Shown: one piece after another, positions 34,131 through 41,320 of the stretch | How positions within the stretch are numbered: position 1 is the first letter of the stretch | Layout of the letters: the number at the start of each line of letters is the position of its first letter | DNA from: Clostridiales bacterium FE2011 | GTDB lineage: Bacteria; Bacillota; Clostridia; Christensenellales; Aristaeellaceae | Direction: 5' to 3' | Assembly (NCBI GenBank): GCA_017569305.1 | Contig: CP069418.1 | Span: 2,604,001-2,668,000 of the forward strand | Length of the DNA: 64,000 nucleotides | Notes under the pieces: model-generated | Seen by the model: the letters and a program-made list of their open reading frames with translations, nothing else | What the model was told of the DNA's origin: nothing | The model's database searches: none | Translations under genes and position numbers: made by a program

Positions 34131-34895
34131 ATGACGTACAAGGAGATCCTGGCGGCTGCGATGCGGCAGTCTGCCATTGACTGTTCCTGCGGGGAAGAGG
34201 ACTTCCGCGGGGTTACCCATGTATTCGTTGAAAACAAGGCATCGGAACAGGCAAGCAAGTTCCTGAAAAGCCCCAATACCTGCAGGCTGGTCTCCTACGG
34301 CTCCAACGTCGTGGCCTCCTGCCGGAAGGACCTGATCCCGGAAGTGGAAGCGTTTGTGAACGGACAGGAAAAGTTTCACCGGTGCTTTGAGCCGATGGCC
34401 ATCTATGAGCTGAACAAAATCCTGCAGAAGGCAGGCGCCCGGGTGGCCTGGATGCACAGCTTCTACCTGCCGGACCCGGACGCGGTTTTCAGTGCGGAAC
34501 TGACCTGTCCCTATGAGATGCGGGAAATGCATCCGGAGGATTTCACGGATTTGTATGTGCCGGAATGGAGTAACGCGCTGAGCAGTCCGGCGAAGAAGCA
34601 CCTGGACATGCTGGGTTACGGCGCTTATGACAGGGACAAGCTGATCGGCCTGGCGGGATGTTCCGATGACTGCGTGGAGATGTGGCAGATCGGGATTGAC
34701 GTGCTGCCGGAATACCGGCGCAAAGGCGTGGCATCCGCGCTGACCAACAGGCTGGCACGGGCGATCTTTGAACATGGGAAAATCCCGCTGTATGCTGCGG
34801 CCTGGTCCAACGTGCGGTCTATCCGGAACGGGATGAAGAGCGGCTTCAGGCCGGCATGGGCAGCGCTCGAGGCCGAGAAAATAATGAATAATTAA
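34131..34895 (+). CDS. GNAT-family acetyltransferase-like protein
   Basis: A 254-residue protein. ATG 34131 has AGGAG eight bases upstream. The C-terminal third is a GNAT fold: the acetyl-CoA loop DVLPEYRRKGVASALTNRLA, then YAAAWSNVRSIRNGMKSGF. The N-terminal half (about 1-130) is an extra domain with six cysteines. This arrangement recalls the GNAT_acetyltran group of Firmicutes, whose substrates are unknown. It is monocistronic and followed by the hairpin island. An acetylation role in the neighbouring sugar pathways is possible but not shown. Confidence 0.75.
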   Translation: MTYKEILAAAMRQSAIDCSCGEEDFRGVTHVFVENKASEQASKFLKSPNTCRLVSYGSNVVASCRKDLIPEVEAFVNGQEKFHRCFEPMAIYELNKILQKAGARVAWMHSFYLPDPDAVFSAELTCPYEMREMHPEDFTDLYVPEWSNALSSPAKKHLDMLGYGAYDRDKLIGLAGCSDDCVEMWQIGIDVLPEYRRKGVASALTNRLARAIFEHGKIPLYAAAWSNVRSIRNGMKSGFRPAWAALEAEKIMNN

Positions 34896-35015
34896 TACTT
34901 AAGACTTTGCGATCGCCGTATTCCATTTCTGCATCGTCATAGACTCGCAGAAATGGACGGCTGTAGCATGGGCGAAGCTCTGACAACTGCCAGTGGCAGA
35001 TATTTTGTCAGAGCT

Positions 35016-35079
35016 GAGGTCAAGCGAAAGGGAGTGAGCTCCCCAGTGGGGAGTCACGACCATTGAGCTTGCGGATAGG
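35016..35079 (+). repeat. dispersed two-core repeat, copy 1
   Basis: Core 1 is GAGGTCAAGCGAAAG, then a hairpin CTCCCCAGTGGGGAG, then core 2 CATTGAGCTTGCGGATAGG. It is the most diverged of the three copies. Confidence 0.55.
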
Positions 35080-35258
35080 CATTAGCAGTGGATGGCTCGG
35101 CGTTAGCAGCGCTAAAGCGCTGACGCCTGCATGGACGATCTGTTACCGGCACTAAAGTGCCGACAGATCAGTCTGAAGCACTGATGCCTCCTCAATAACT
35201 TAAAAATGGCGGAAAAAACTGCTTCTGAAGGAAGCAGTTTTCAAGTAATTATATTGTT

Positions 35259-35469
35259 TTTTGCTTCGCAAAAGAATGATATGTTGCTGCGCAACATGAT
35301 ATATCATACGCAACCTCAATCGGCGCGACTGTCCACTGGACAGCTCGCTTGTTTCGGTTGACCTCACCTCCAACGGAATTTCAGCCACTGGCCGCCCTCG
35401 GAGATTCGCCTTAATGCGAATATGATAGGTTCGACTGCGTCGAACATGATATGTTTGCCTGCGGCAAAC
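35259..35469. repeat. short palindromes separated by ATGATAT linkers
   Basis: Palindromes TTTTGCTTCGCAAAA, GTTGC-TGC-GCAAC, TTCGA-CTGCG-TCGAA and GTTTGCC-TGC-GGCAAAC are each flanked by ATGATA or ATGATAT. Copy 2 of the two-core repeat splits the series. The linkers are constant and the stems vary. Confidence 0.6.
35309..35365 (-). repeat. dispersed two-core repeat, copy 2 (inverted)
   Basis: On the minus strand, GAGGTCAACCGAAACAAGC is followed by the hairpin CTGTCCAGTGGACAG and GCCGATTGAGGTTGCG. It matches copy 3 closely in both cores. Confidence 0.65.
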
Positions 35470-35544
35470 GTGATTAGTTACTGACTGACTTTTCGGGATG
35501 ATGATGCAGAGGAAATGGTGTTCCGATTAAGGCATTCGGGAATA

Positions 35545-35580
35545 AAAATCAGCCCTCTCCGACGATCCCGGAGAGGGCTG
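35545..35580 (-). terminator. terminator after the small protein gene
   Basis: On the minus strand CAGCCCTCTCC pairs with GGAGAGGGCTG (35570-35580 with 35550-35560) and is followed by ATTTTTATT. Confidence 0.85.
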
Positions 35581-35595
35581 AATGTTTGAACTGAA

Positions 35596-35832
35596 TTACG
35601 CTACGGCATTCAGGTAGTTGAAGAGTTTCATTTCATCCTTATAGGAGGAAGCGAACAGTTCGGGCTCGTTGATGCCTTCGCCACGAATCATTTCTGCGAT
35701 ACCCAGGTAACGCTGTGCAGGATCTTTCAGGTCATATTGATCACCCTGCGCAGTGACAACCAGCACGGAAGCGTCGCAGCGGTCGAGTGTTTCTTCAAAC
35801 AGTTTCAGTTCATCATTATTTCTGATCTTCAT
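35596..35832 (-). CDS. small conserved-looking protein of unknown function
   Basis: A 78-residue acidic protein. ATG 35832 has AAAGGAG eight bases upstream; the in-frame GTG three codons earlier has no spacing for a site. It begins MKIRNNDELKLFEETLDRCD and ends KLFNYLNAVA, with a predicted helix-strand-helix pattern and the block YDLKDPAQRYLGIAEMI. It is monocistronic with its own terminator, which argues for a real gene. I recall similar small proteins in other Clostridia but cannot name a function. Confidence 0.65.
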   Translation of the reverse strand: MKIRNNDELKLFEETLDRCDASVLVVTAQGDQYDLKDPAQRYLGIAEMIRGEGINEPELFASSYKDEMKLFNYLNAVA

Positions 35833-36011
35833 TGTATTCACTCCTTTGCGATCAGAATGTCCGGAAGAAGTTGTACGGCTCCTTCCGTATAACTATGATA
35901 CAACAAAGAAATGGCAATACAATCGAAATTCAGGCGATTTCAGGGACAAATTGTACAGGTTTGATAATACATGTCATATCTGGCCAAAAACAGACACATG
36001 GGTTTTGACGG

Positions 36012-37244
36012 TCAGTCCAGGAGGGCGACAGCCACATCGTTGACGTTGGTACCGGTGGGGCCGGTGATGATCAGGCCGCCGGTTTTCTCCAGGGCGTGAT
36101 AGGCGTCATTGTCCTGCAATACTGCATCAATGGACAGGCCATGGGCCAGCAGTTCCGCACAGGTATCGCCGTCCGCATAGCCGCCGGCGGCATCCGTGGG
36201 ACCATCGGTACCGTCGCTGCCGACAGAGAAGACAGCTGCCCGCTCCAGCCCGGCAATGCCTGCCGCCGCGGAAAGGGCAATCTCCTGATTCCGTCCGCCT
36301 TTACCATGGCCGGTGAGCTTTACGACTGTCTCGCCGCCGGCAATGAAGGCCATTGCCTTGGGATCCCCGGCATGGGTTTTCAGGATGGAAGCGAGGAAGC
36401 TCCCGGCTTCCCGGGCCTGGCAGCAAAGCTGATCGGTCAGGAGGACGGGTTCATAGCCCAGGTTCCGGCAGGTGACTGCGGCGGCCGCGCACAGCTCCCG
36501 CACACTTCCGTTGATCTGGGTATGCACGTTATCCAGTGTCTTGGGTGTTTCGATGGTCAGGAGGCGCTCCGCGGCGTCCGACATCCGCAGGTTATACTTC
36601 TGCCGGATACGCTGGGCGTCCTCGGCAGTGGCGGAATCGGGACAGGCAGGGCCGGAGGCAATCATGTCCAGCGGATCCCCGAGAATATCCGAGAGGACGA
36701 CGGCTTCCACCTTGCCGGGCCAGCAGAGCTGGGCAAAACGGCCGCCCTTGACCTGGGACAGGCGTTTGCGGATGGTGTTGATCTCCACAATATCCGCGCC
36801 GCAGGCCAGCAGCTGGCCGGTGATATCCTGCAGCTCCTCCGCGGGGACCAGGGGCTTTTCAAACAGCGCGCTGCCGCCGCCGGAGAGCAGGAAGAGGACG
36901 GTATCCTTTTCCGTCAGGTCCGCCACGAGATCCAGGGCAGCCTGGGTGCCCCGGAAGGAGTTTTCATCCGGCACCGGGTGCCCTGCTTCAAAGCAGGTGA
37001 AGTTTGCGATGGGACCCATGACATGATCGTATTTGGTGACCACCACGCCGTTTTCAATCCGGTCACCAAGACAGTCGGATGCGGCTTTTGCCATCTGCCA
37101 GGCAGCTTTGCCGGCGGCGACCAGCAGCACCCGGCCGGAAAACTCCATGCTTTTCAGGGCACGCTGTACCGCCGCGTCCGGCTGTACGGCCGCAATGGCT
37201 TCGCGGACGATCTGATCCGCGTGTTCACGCAATTGTCGGTTCAA
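36012..37244 (-). CDS. glycerate 2-kinase (DUF4147/MOFRL family)
   Basis: A 410-residue kinase of the GckA/MOFRL family, which converts D-glycerate to 2-phosphoglycerate. Seen: VLLVAAGKAAWQMAKAA, EAGHPVPDE, FLLSGGGSALFE, FIAGGETVVKLTGHGKGGRNQE and the C-terminal SVGSDGTDGPTDAAGG. The start is a TTG at 37242-37244 with AAGGAGG seven bases upstream; no ATG lies before residue 33. It is downstream of a GntP permease gene in the same operon, which suggests uptake and phosphorylation of glycerate or a related hydroxy acid. Confidence 0.92.
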   Translation of the reverse strand: MNRQLREHADQIVREAIAAVQPDAAVQRALKSMEFSGRVLLVAAGKAAWQMAKAASDCLGDRIENGVVVTKYDHVMGPIANFTCFEAGHPVPDENSFRGTQAALDLVADLTEKDTVLFLLSGGGSALFEKPLVPAEELQDITGQLLACGADIVEINTIRKRLSQVKGGRFAQLCWPGKVEAVVLSDILGDPLDMIASGPACPDSATAEDAQRIRQKYNLRMSDAAERLLTIETPKTLDNVHTQINGSVRELCAAAAVTCRNLGYEPVLLTDQLCCQAREAGSFLASILKTHAGDPKAMAFIAGGETVVKLTGHGKGGRNQEIALSAAAGIAGLERAAVFSVGSDGTDGPTDAAGGYADGDTCAELLAHGLSIDAVLQDNDAYHALEKTGGLIITGPTGTNVNDVAVALLD

Positions 37245-37319
37245 TGTGAAGCCTCCTTATCTTACGGGGGAAAGAAGCGCACCGTGCGGGCACGGTGCGC
37301 GTGGAATGATCTTTTCGAA

Positions 37320-38714
37320 TCAGAAGATCAGGCTGAGGATGAAGATTTCAATGATGGCGGCAATGCCGATGACCAGGGTCATGGCTGTCTGGGTCTTATA
37401 CCCCTCTTCCGGCTGCATTTCACCGAAGTTGGTAACCACCCAGAAGTAGCTGTCGTTGGCATGGGAGACGGTCATGGCGCCTGCGCCGATGGCCATAACC
37501 ACCAGGGCGATCTCCACGGGAGTGGCGAACCCCAGCACAGGCAGCAGCGGCGCCACAATGCCCGCGGTGGTTGTGATGGCAACGGTGGAGGAACCCTGCG
37601 CGCTCTTGAGGATAGCGGAGAGCAGGAAGGGGAAGAAGATGCCGATGGTCTGGAAGGTGGTGGCATTTGCCTTGATGAAATTGACCATGTCGGAGGAGGA
37701 AATCACCTTGCCCAGAACGCCGCCGGCCGCGGTGACGAACAGGATCGGTCCCACAGTCTTCAGGGTTTCATTGGTAATATTATAGAAGTCTTTACCCTTG
37801 CCGGCTGTGAAGATCTGGATGACAGCCAGTACGGTGCCGACGGCCAGAGCCATGACGGGCGTGCCCAGGAAAGTCAGCAGACCAGCAATGGGGCCGGTCC
37901 AGCCAGCCATGGAGGAGATGGAGGACAGGGCCATCAGCAGGATCGGAACCAGCAGGGGAGCCAGGGCGTTGATGCCGCCGGGCAGCTTGCCGAATTCTGC
38001 TTTGAGTTCCTCATAGGACTTGACGACTTCACTGCTGTCTCCGGTTTCGTCTGCGCTCTTGATCTTTTTGCCGATGAACTTGGCGTAGAAGTAGCCGGCA
38101 ATCAGCGGGCAGATAGAGCAGAGGATACCGATGCCGATGACCAGCAGCAGGGATTCACCGACGCCGAGGGTCTGGGCCGCAGCGATGGGGCCGGGGGTCG
38201 GCGGGATGAACACATGGGAGATATACAGGCCGCAGGAGAGGCAGACCGTCATCGCCACGGAGGAGACGCCGGTACGTTTGACCAGGGCTTTGCGGATCGG
38301 GTTCAGGATAACGAAGCCGCTGTCGCAGAAGACGGGGATGGAAACGACCCAGCCCATCAGCTCGATGGCCAGCTGCGGGTGTTTTTCACCCACCAGCTTG
38401 ATCACCATGTCTGCCAGCTTCAGGGCGGCGCCGGTTTTTTCCAGCACCGAACCGATGAAGGCACCGAGGATGATGACAATACCGATGGATTTGAACGTTG
38501 AAGCGAAGCCTTCACCGATTACATTGGGAATGCCTATCTTTTCCACGATACCATCGGCATTCTTAACGTCATTCAACGGAATACCGGCGACAATGGCAAG
38601 CAGCAGCGAAATGCCCATGATCGCCAGGAACGGATGAACCTTCAGCTTGGAGATGAGAAGGATCATCAGAACGATCGCGACAATGAACACGATGATAAGC
38701 GGAAGACCGGTCAT
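37320..38714 (-). CDS. GntP-family organic acid permease
   Basis: A 464-residue, 12-helix transporter of the GntP/GlyP family (gluconate, glycerate, serine-type hydroxy acids). ATG 38714 has AAGGAGGG upstream. Family blocks include GFASTFKSIGIVIILGAFIG, SIPVFCDSGFVIL, YISHVFIPPTPGP and AMTVSHANDSYFWVV. With the glycerate kinase gene 75 bases downstream, D-glycerate is the most likely substrate. Confidence 0.92.
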   Translation of the reverse strand: MTGLPLIIVFIVAIVLMILLISKLKVHPFLAIMGISLLLAIVAGIPLNDVKNADGIVEKIGIPNVIGEGFASTFKSIGIVIILGAFIGSVLEKTGAALKLADMVIKLVGEKHPQLAIELMGWVVSIPVFCDSGFVILNPIRKALVKRTGVSSVAMTVCLSCGLYISHVFIPPTPGPIAAAQTLGVGESLLLVIGIGILCSICPLIAGYFYAKFIGKKIKSADETGDSSEVVKSYEELKAEFGKLPGGINALAPLLVPILLMALSSISSMAGWTGPIAGLLTFLGTPVMALAVGTVLAVIQIFTAGKGKDFYNITNETLKTVGPILFVTAAGGVLGKVISSSDMVNFIKANATTFQTIGIFFPFLLSAILKSAQGSSTVAITTTAGIVAPLLPVLGFATPVEIALVVMAIGAGAMTVSHANDSYFWVVTNFGEMQPEEGYKTQTAMTLVIGIAAIIEIFILSLIF

Positions 38715-38770
38715 AACAGAACCCTCCTTACTAAATATGGAATTGTCGGTCACAGCTAAATACCATATGA

Positions 38771-38799
38771 AGTGTAACACCAAAAAATCGGAAAGTCAA
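38771..38799 (-). promoter_or_regulatory. promoter of the gntP-glycerate kinase operon
   Basis: On the minus strand TTGACT (38794-38799) and TACACT (38771-38776) are spaced 17 bases. An ATATGG/CCATAT inverted repeat lies in the leader downstream of the -10 box. Confidence 0.65.
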
Positions 38800-38921
38800 C
38801 GAAATTGTATTTTTCGTGTTTTTTGGAAAACTTGCCGGAGTATCCTGCCGCGTGATATCATTAATTAATAGCTGTGCAGTAAACAGACGCGGCTGCACAG
38901 GGAAACGGGGTATGACGAAAG

Positions 38922-39596
38922 ATGAATACCATACTGCTGGTGGAAGACGATACAGCCCTCCGGGAGGGATTGACTGAACTGTTCGGCCGGGACGGGTATG
39001 AAGTGATTGCCTGCGGCTGCCTGCGGGAAGCCCGGGAAAAACTGACGGACGCGGTGCAGGTGATCGTTATGGATGTGGGCCTGCCGGACGGAGACGGGGT
39101 CAGCCTGTGCCGGGAATGGCGGGACGCCGGCGAAACCCGACCGGTGCTTTTCCTGACTGCCCGGGGCGAAGAGTTTGACGTGGTCCGGGGACTGGACTCC
39201 GGCGGCAACGACTATGTGACCAAGCCCTTCCGGATGCAGGAGCTGCTCAGCCGGGTGCGTGTGCTGCTGCGCGGCAGCCAGGCAGCGCGGCCGGTCAGCC
39301 GGGGCGGATTTGTGGTTGACCGGGACCGGATGCAGGTGCTGAAGGACGGGGAAGCACTTCCGCTGACGCTGACGGAATTCAAGATTGTGACGATGCTGAT
39401 GGATCACTCGGCCGTGGTGCCGCGGGAACGCCTGCTGGAGGTTCTGTGGGATGACGGCGGAAAGTTTATTGATGACAATACGCTGTCGGTCCATATGAGC
39501 CGGCTGCGGGAGAAGGTCGGAGCAGAGCACATCAACACCATACGGGGAGTGGGATATCAATGGTCGGATACATCCTCAGCGGAATCCTCCTGCTGA
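38922..39596 (+). CDS. OmpR-family response regulator
   Basis: A 224-residue two-domain regulator. The receiver domain has the acidic pair in LLVEDDTA, phospho-acceptor Asp51 in VMDVGLPDGDG, Thr79 in FLTARG and Lys101 in YVTKPF. A winged-helix effector domain follows (~125-220: LPLTLTEFKIVTMLM, DDNTLSVHMSRLREKVG). It overlaps the histidine kinase gene by 37 bases, so the pair is coupled. Arrangement with a downstream MacB-like exporter is typical of antimicrobial-peptide or envelope-stress systems. Confidence 0.94.
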   Translation: MNTILLVEDDTALREGLTELFGRDGYEVIACGCLREAREKLTDAVQVIVMDVGLPDGDGVSLCREWRDAGETRPVLFLTARGEEFDVVRGLDSGGNDYVTKPFRMQELLSRVRVLLRGSQAARPVSRGGFVVDRDRMQVLKDGEALPLTLTEFKIVTMLMDHSAVVPRERLLEVLWDDGGKFIDDNTLSVHMSRLREKVGAEHINTIRGVGYQWSDTSSAESSC

Positions 39597-40438
39597 TCCT
39601 GGCGGCACTGGCCTGCCGCCGCATATGGGAGACAAGGCGGCTGAAAAGGCTGTCCGAAAATATGGAGGACTACCTGATGGGAATCGGCGGGAACCTGCCG
39701 CTTTCCCTGCGGGAGGATACCATCGCGCAGGTGGAAAATGCCGCAACGGAGATGCAGAACCGCATTGATGTGGCGGAGGAACGATTCCGCCAGGAGGCAA
39801 GGCGCACCAGCGCCCTGACGGCGGATATTTCCCACCAGCTGAAGACGCCGCTGGCCTCCCTGCGCCTATATTGCGAAATGGACTCCAGCGCCCACTGCGA
39901 CCAGCAGATTGCCCAGATTGAGCGGATGGAAACGCTGATCAGCAGCCTGCTGCGGCTGGAAAAGCTCTGCGCGGACGGATATGAATTTACTTTTGAAGAG
40001 CACAATATCCGGCAGATGATCCTGAAGGACTGGGAACAGATGCGCTCCCTGTGGCCAGAAAAGACGCTGACAGTGGAGGGGGAGGCGGTGATCCGCTGCG
40101 ACGAAAGGTGGCTGTCGGAAGCCTTCCGGAACCTGATCAAAAACGCCTGCGAGCATACCGCCGAGAACGGGCACATCCGCATCTTTATGGAACAGACGGA
40201 CCGGTTCTTTTACTGTACCCTGGAAGATGACGGCGGCGGAGCGGATCCGAAAGACCTGCCCCATCTGTTTGACCGGTTTTACCGGGCCAAGAATCAGTCC
40301 AGCAAAGGAGCCGGCCTGGGCCTGGCCATTGTAAAGGAAATCATTTACAGGCACCACGGGCAGATCCTTGCGCAGAACGCGAAGAAGGGCCTGAAGTTTA
40401 CGATCTCGATCCCGGTGCTGGATATGATAAATAAATGA
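39560..40438 (+). CDS. sensor histidine kinase
   Basis: A 292-residue kinase. One hydrophobic segment (residues 3-20) is followed directly by a cytoplasmic linker, so there is almost no extracellular sensing domain. The HisKA box is ADISHQLKTPLASL with His92. The ATPase domain has the N box RNLIKNACEH, the G1 box DDGGGADP, FDRFYRAKN, and the G2 box KGAGLGLAIVKE. A sensor without an outer domain suggests that the signal comes from the partner transporter, as in Bce-type systems; that is inference. Confidence 0.93.
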   Translation: MVGYILSGILLLILAALACRRIWETRRLKRLSENMEDYLMGIGGNLPLSLREDTIAQVENAATEMQNRIDVAEERFRQEARRTSALTADISHQLKTPLASLRLYCEMDSSAHCDQQIAQIERMETLISSLLRLEKLCADGYEFTFEEHNIRQMILKDWEQMRSLWPEKTLTVEGEAVIRCDERWLSEAFRNLIKNACEHTAENGHIRIFMEQTDRFFYCTLEDDGGGADPKDLPHLFDRFYRAKNQSSKGAGLGLAIVKEIIYRHHGQILAQNAKKGLKFTISIPVLDMINK

Positions 40439-40485
40439 AAAATGAAAAATGAAGAATGAATGGCTGACGGCCTGCGGCCATTAAT

Positions 40486-40539
40486 CTTACAAAAACGTAA
40501 GGTGAAAGTCACTTGAAAGTAAGGTTGGTTTGCTATTCT
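40486..40539 (+). promoter_or_regulatory. candidate response-regulator site and promoter of the ABC exporter operon
   Basis: CTTAC-AAAAAC-GTAAG (40486-40501) is an inverted repeat, and GTAAGGT is repeated directly at 40519-40525. A TTGAAA (40513-40518) and TATTCT (40534-40539) follow at a short 15-base spacing, which would suit an activated promoter. The exporter genes are separated from the kinase gene by 123 bases. Confidence 0.45.
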
Positions 40540-40561
40540 TGCTGCCGAGGAGGAATGAACG

Positions 40562-41320
40562 ATGGAAATGATTCGTTGTGAAGATCTGAGGAAAACCTAC
40601 GGAAGCGGCAGCAGTGAGGTGCATGCCGTGGATGGCATCAGCCTTTCTTTTGAGCAGGGCACCTTTACGGCCATCACCGGAAAGAGCGGCAGCGGCAAAT
40701 CCACCCTGCTTCACCTTCTGTCCGGCCTGGACAGGCCTACATCCGGCAAAGTGATGTATCAGGACAACAACCTGTTTCAATATAACGACAACCAGCTGTC
40801 GGTGCTGCGGAGGCGCCGGTTCGGCTTTGTGTTCCAGGCATACAACCTGGTGAGGGAGCTGACAGGACAGGAGAATATCCTGCTGCCGGTGATGCTGGAC
40901 AACCGGAAACCGGACGAACAGTACCTGAAACGGCTCACAGAAATGCTGGGAGTTGAGGACCGGCTGAACCACCTGCCCGGAGCCCTCAGCGGCGGCCAGC
41001 AGCAGCGAATCTGTATTGCCCGCGCGCTGGCCAACAAACCTTCCATCCTGTTTGCTGACGAGCCGACCGGTAACCTGGACGGGAAAACCGGACGGGAAGT
41101 GCTGACCCTGATGCGCACGATCAGCAACGAGCTGGGGATTACGATGATCCTGGTGACGCATGACCTGGGCGTTGCCGAACAGGCAGACCGGATTATCCGC
41201 CTCGAGGATGGCAAAATCGCCGAAGACAGCGGAGAAGGTGCGCATCCGATCACTTCTGACGGCGGAGATTATACCGGACGCAAGTCCTCTGACGGTACCC
41301 GAAGGGGGTCCGTCGGATGA
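40562..41320 (+). CDS. MacB/LolD-type ABC exporter ATPase
   Basis: A 252-residue ATPase. Walker A is GKSGSGKST (40-48), the Q loop FQAYNLV, the signature LSGGQQQR (142-149) and Walker B ILFADEPTGNLDG (162-174), the pattern of MacB-type mechanotransmission ATPases. The C-terminal ~25 residues are a polar tail beyond the core fold. GAGGAG precedes the ATG. Its TGA overlaps the ATG of the permease gene. Confidence 0.94.
   Translation: MEMIRCEDLRKTYGSGSSEVHAVDGISLSFEQGTFTAITGKSGSGKSTLLHLLSGLDRPTSGKVMYQDNNLFQYNDNQLSVLRRRRFGFVFQAYNLVRELTGQENILLPVMLDNRKPDEQYLKRLTEMLGVEDRLNHLPGALSGGQQQRICIARALANKPSILFADEPTGNLDGKTGREVLTLMRTISNELGITMILVTHDLGVAEQADRIIRLEDGKIAEDSGEGAHPITSDGGDYTGRKSSDGTRRGSVG

Larger units (their letters stand above)
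34896..35580. repeat. hairpin-packed non-coding island
   Basis: About 690 bases without a credible gene. It begins and ends with ACTTAAA-type words and contains at least ten strong hairpins. Examples are 34923-34956 (10-bp stem), 34976-35015 (11-bp stem around CTGCC-AGT-GGCAG), 35099-35127 and 35137-35169 (both with a TAAA loop and a three-base bulge), 35259-35273, 35283-35295, 35404-35421, 35430-35444 and 35453-35469. Stems differ in sequence while loops and linkers are conserved. Two copies of a dispersed repeat with cores near GAGGTCAACCGAAAC and GATTGAGGTTGCG lie inside, in opposite orientation. Confidence 0.7.

Noticed and set aside
35200..35388. 62-codon frame on the minus strand in the hairpin island
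   Set aside because: It runs through palindromes and the dispersed repeat, has no ribosome binding site and would be broken by normal variation of the repeats.
35259..35469. CRISPR-like array
   Set aside because: The constant parts are 7-8 bases and the variable parts are self-complementary, so there are no real repeats or spacers; no cas genes are present.
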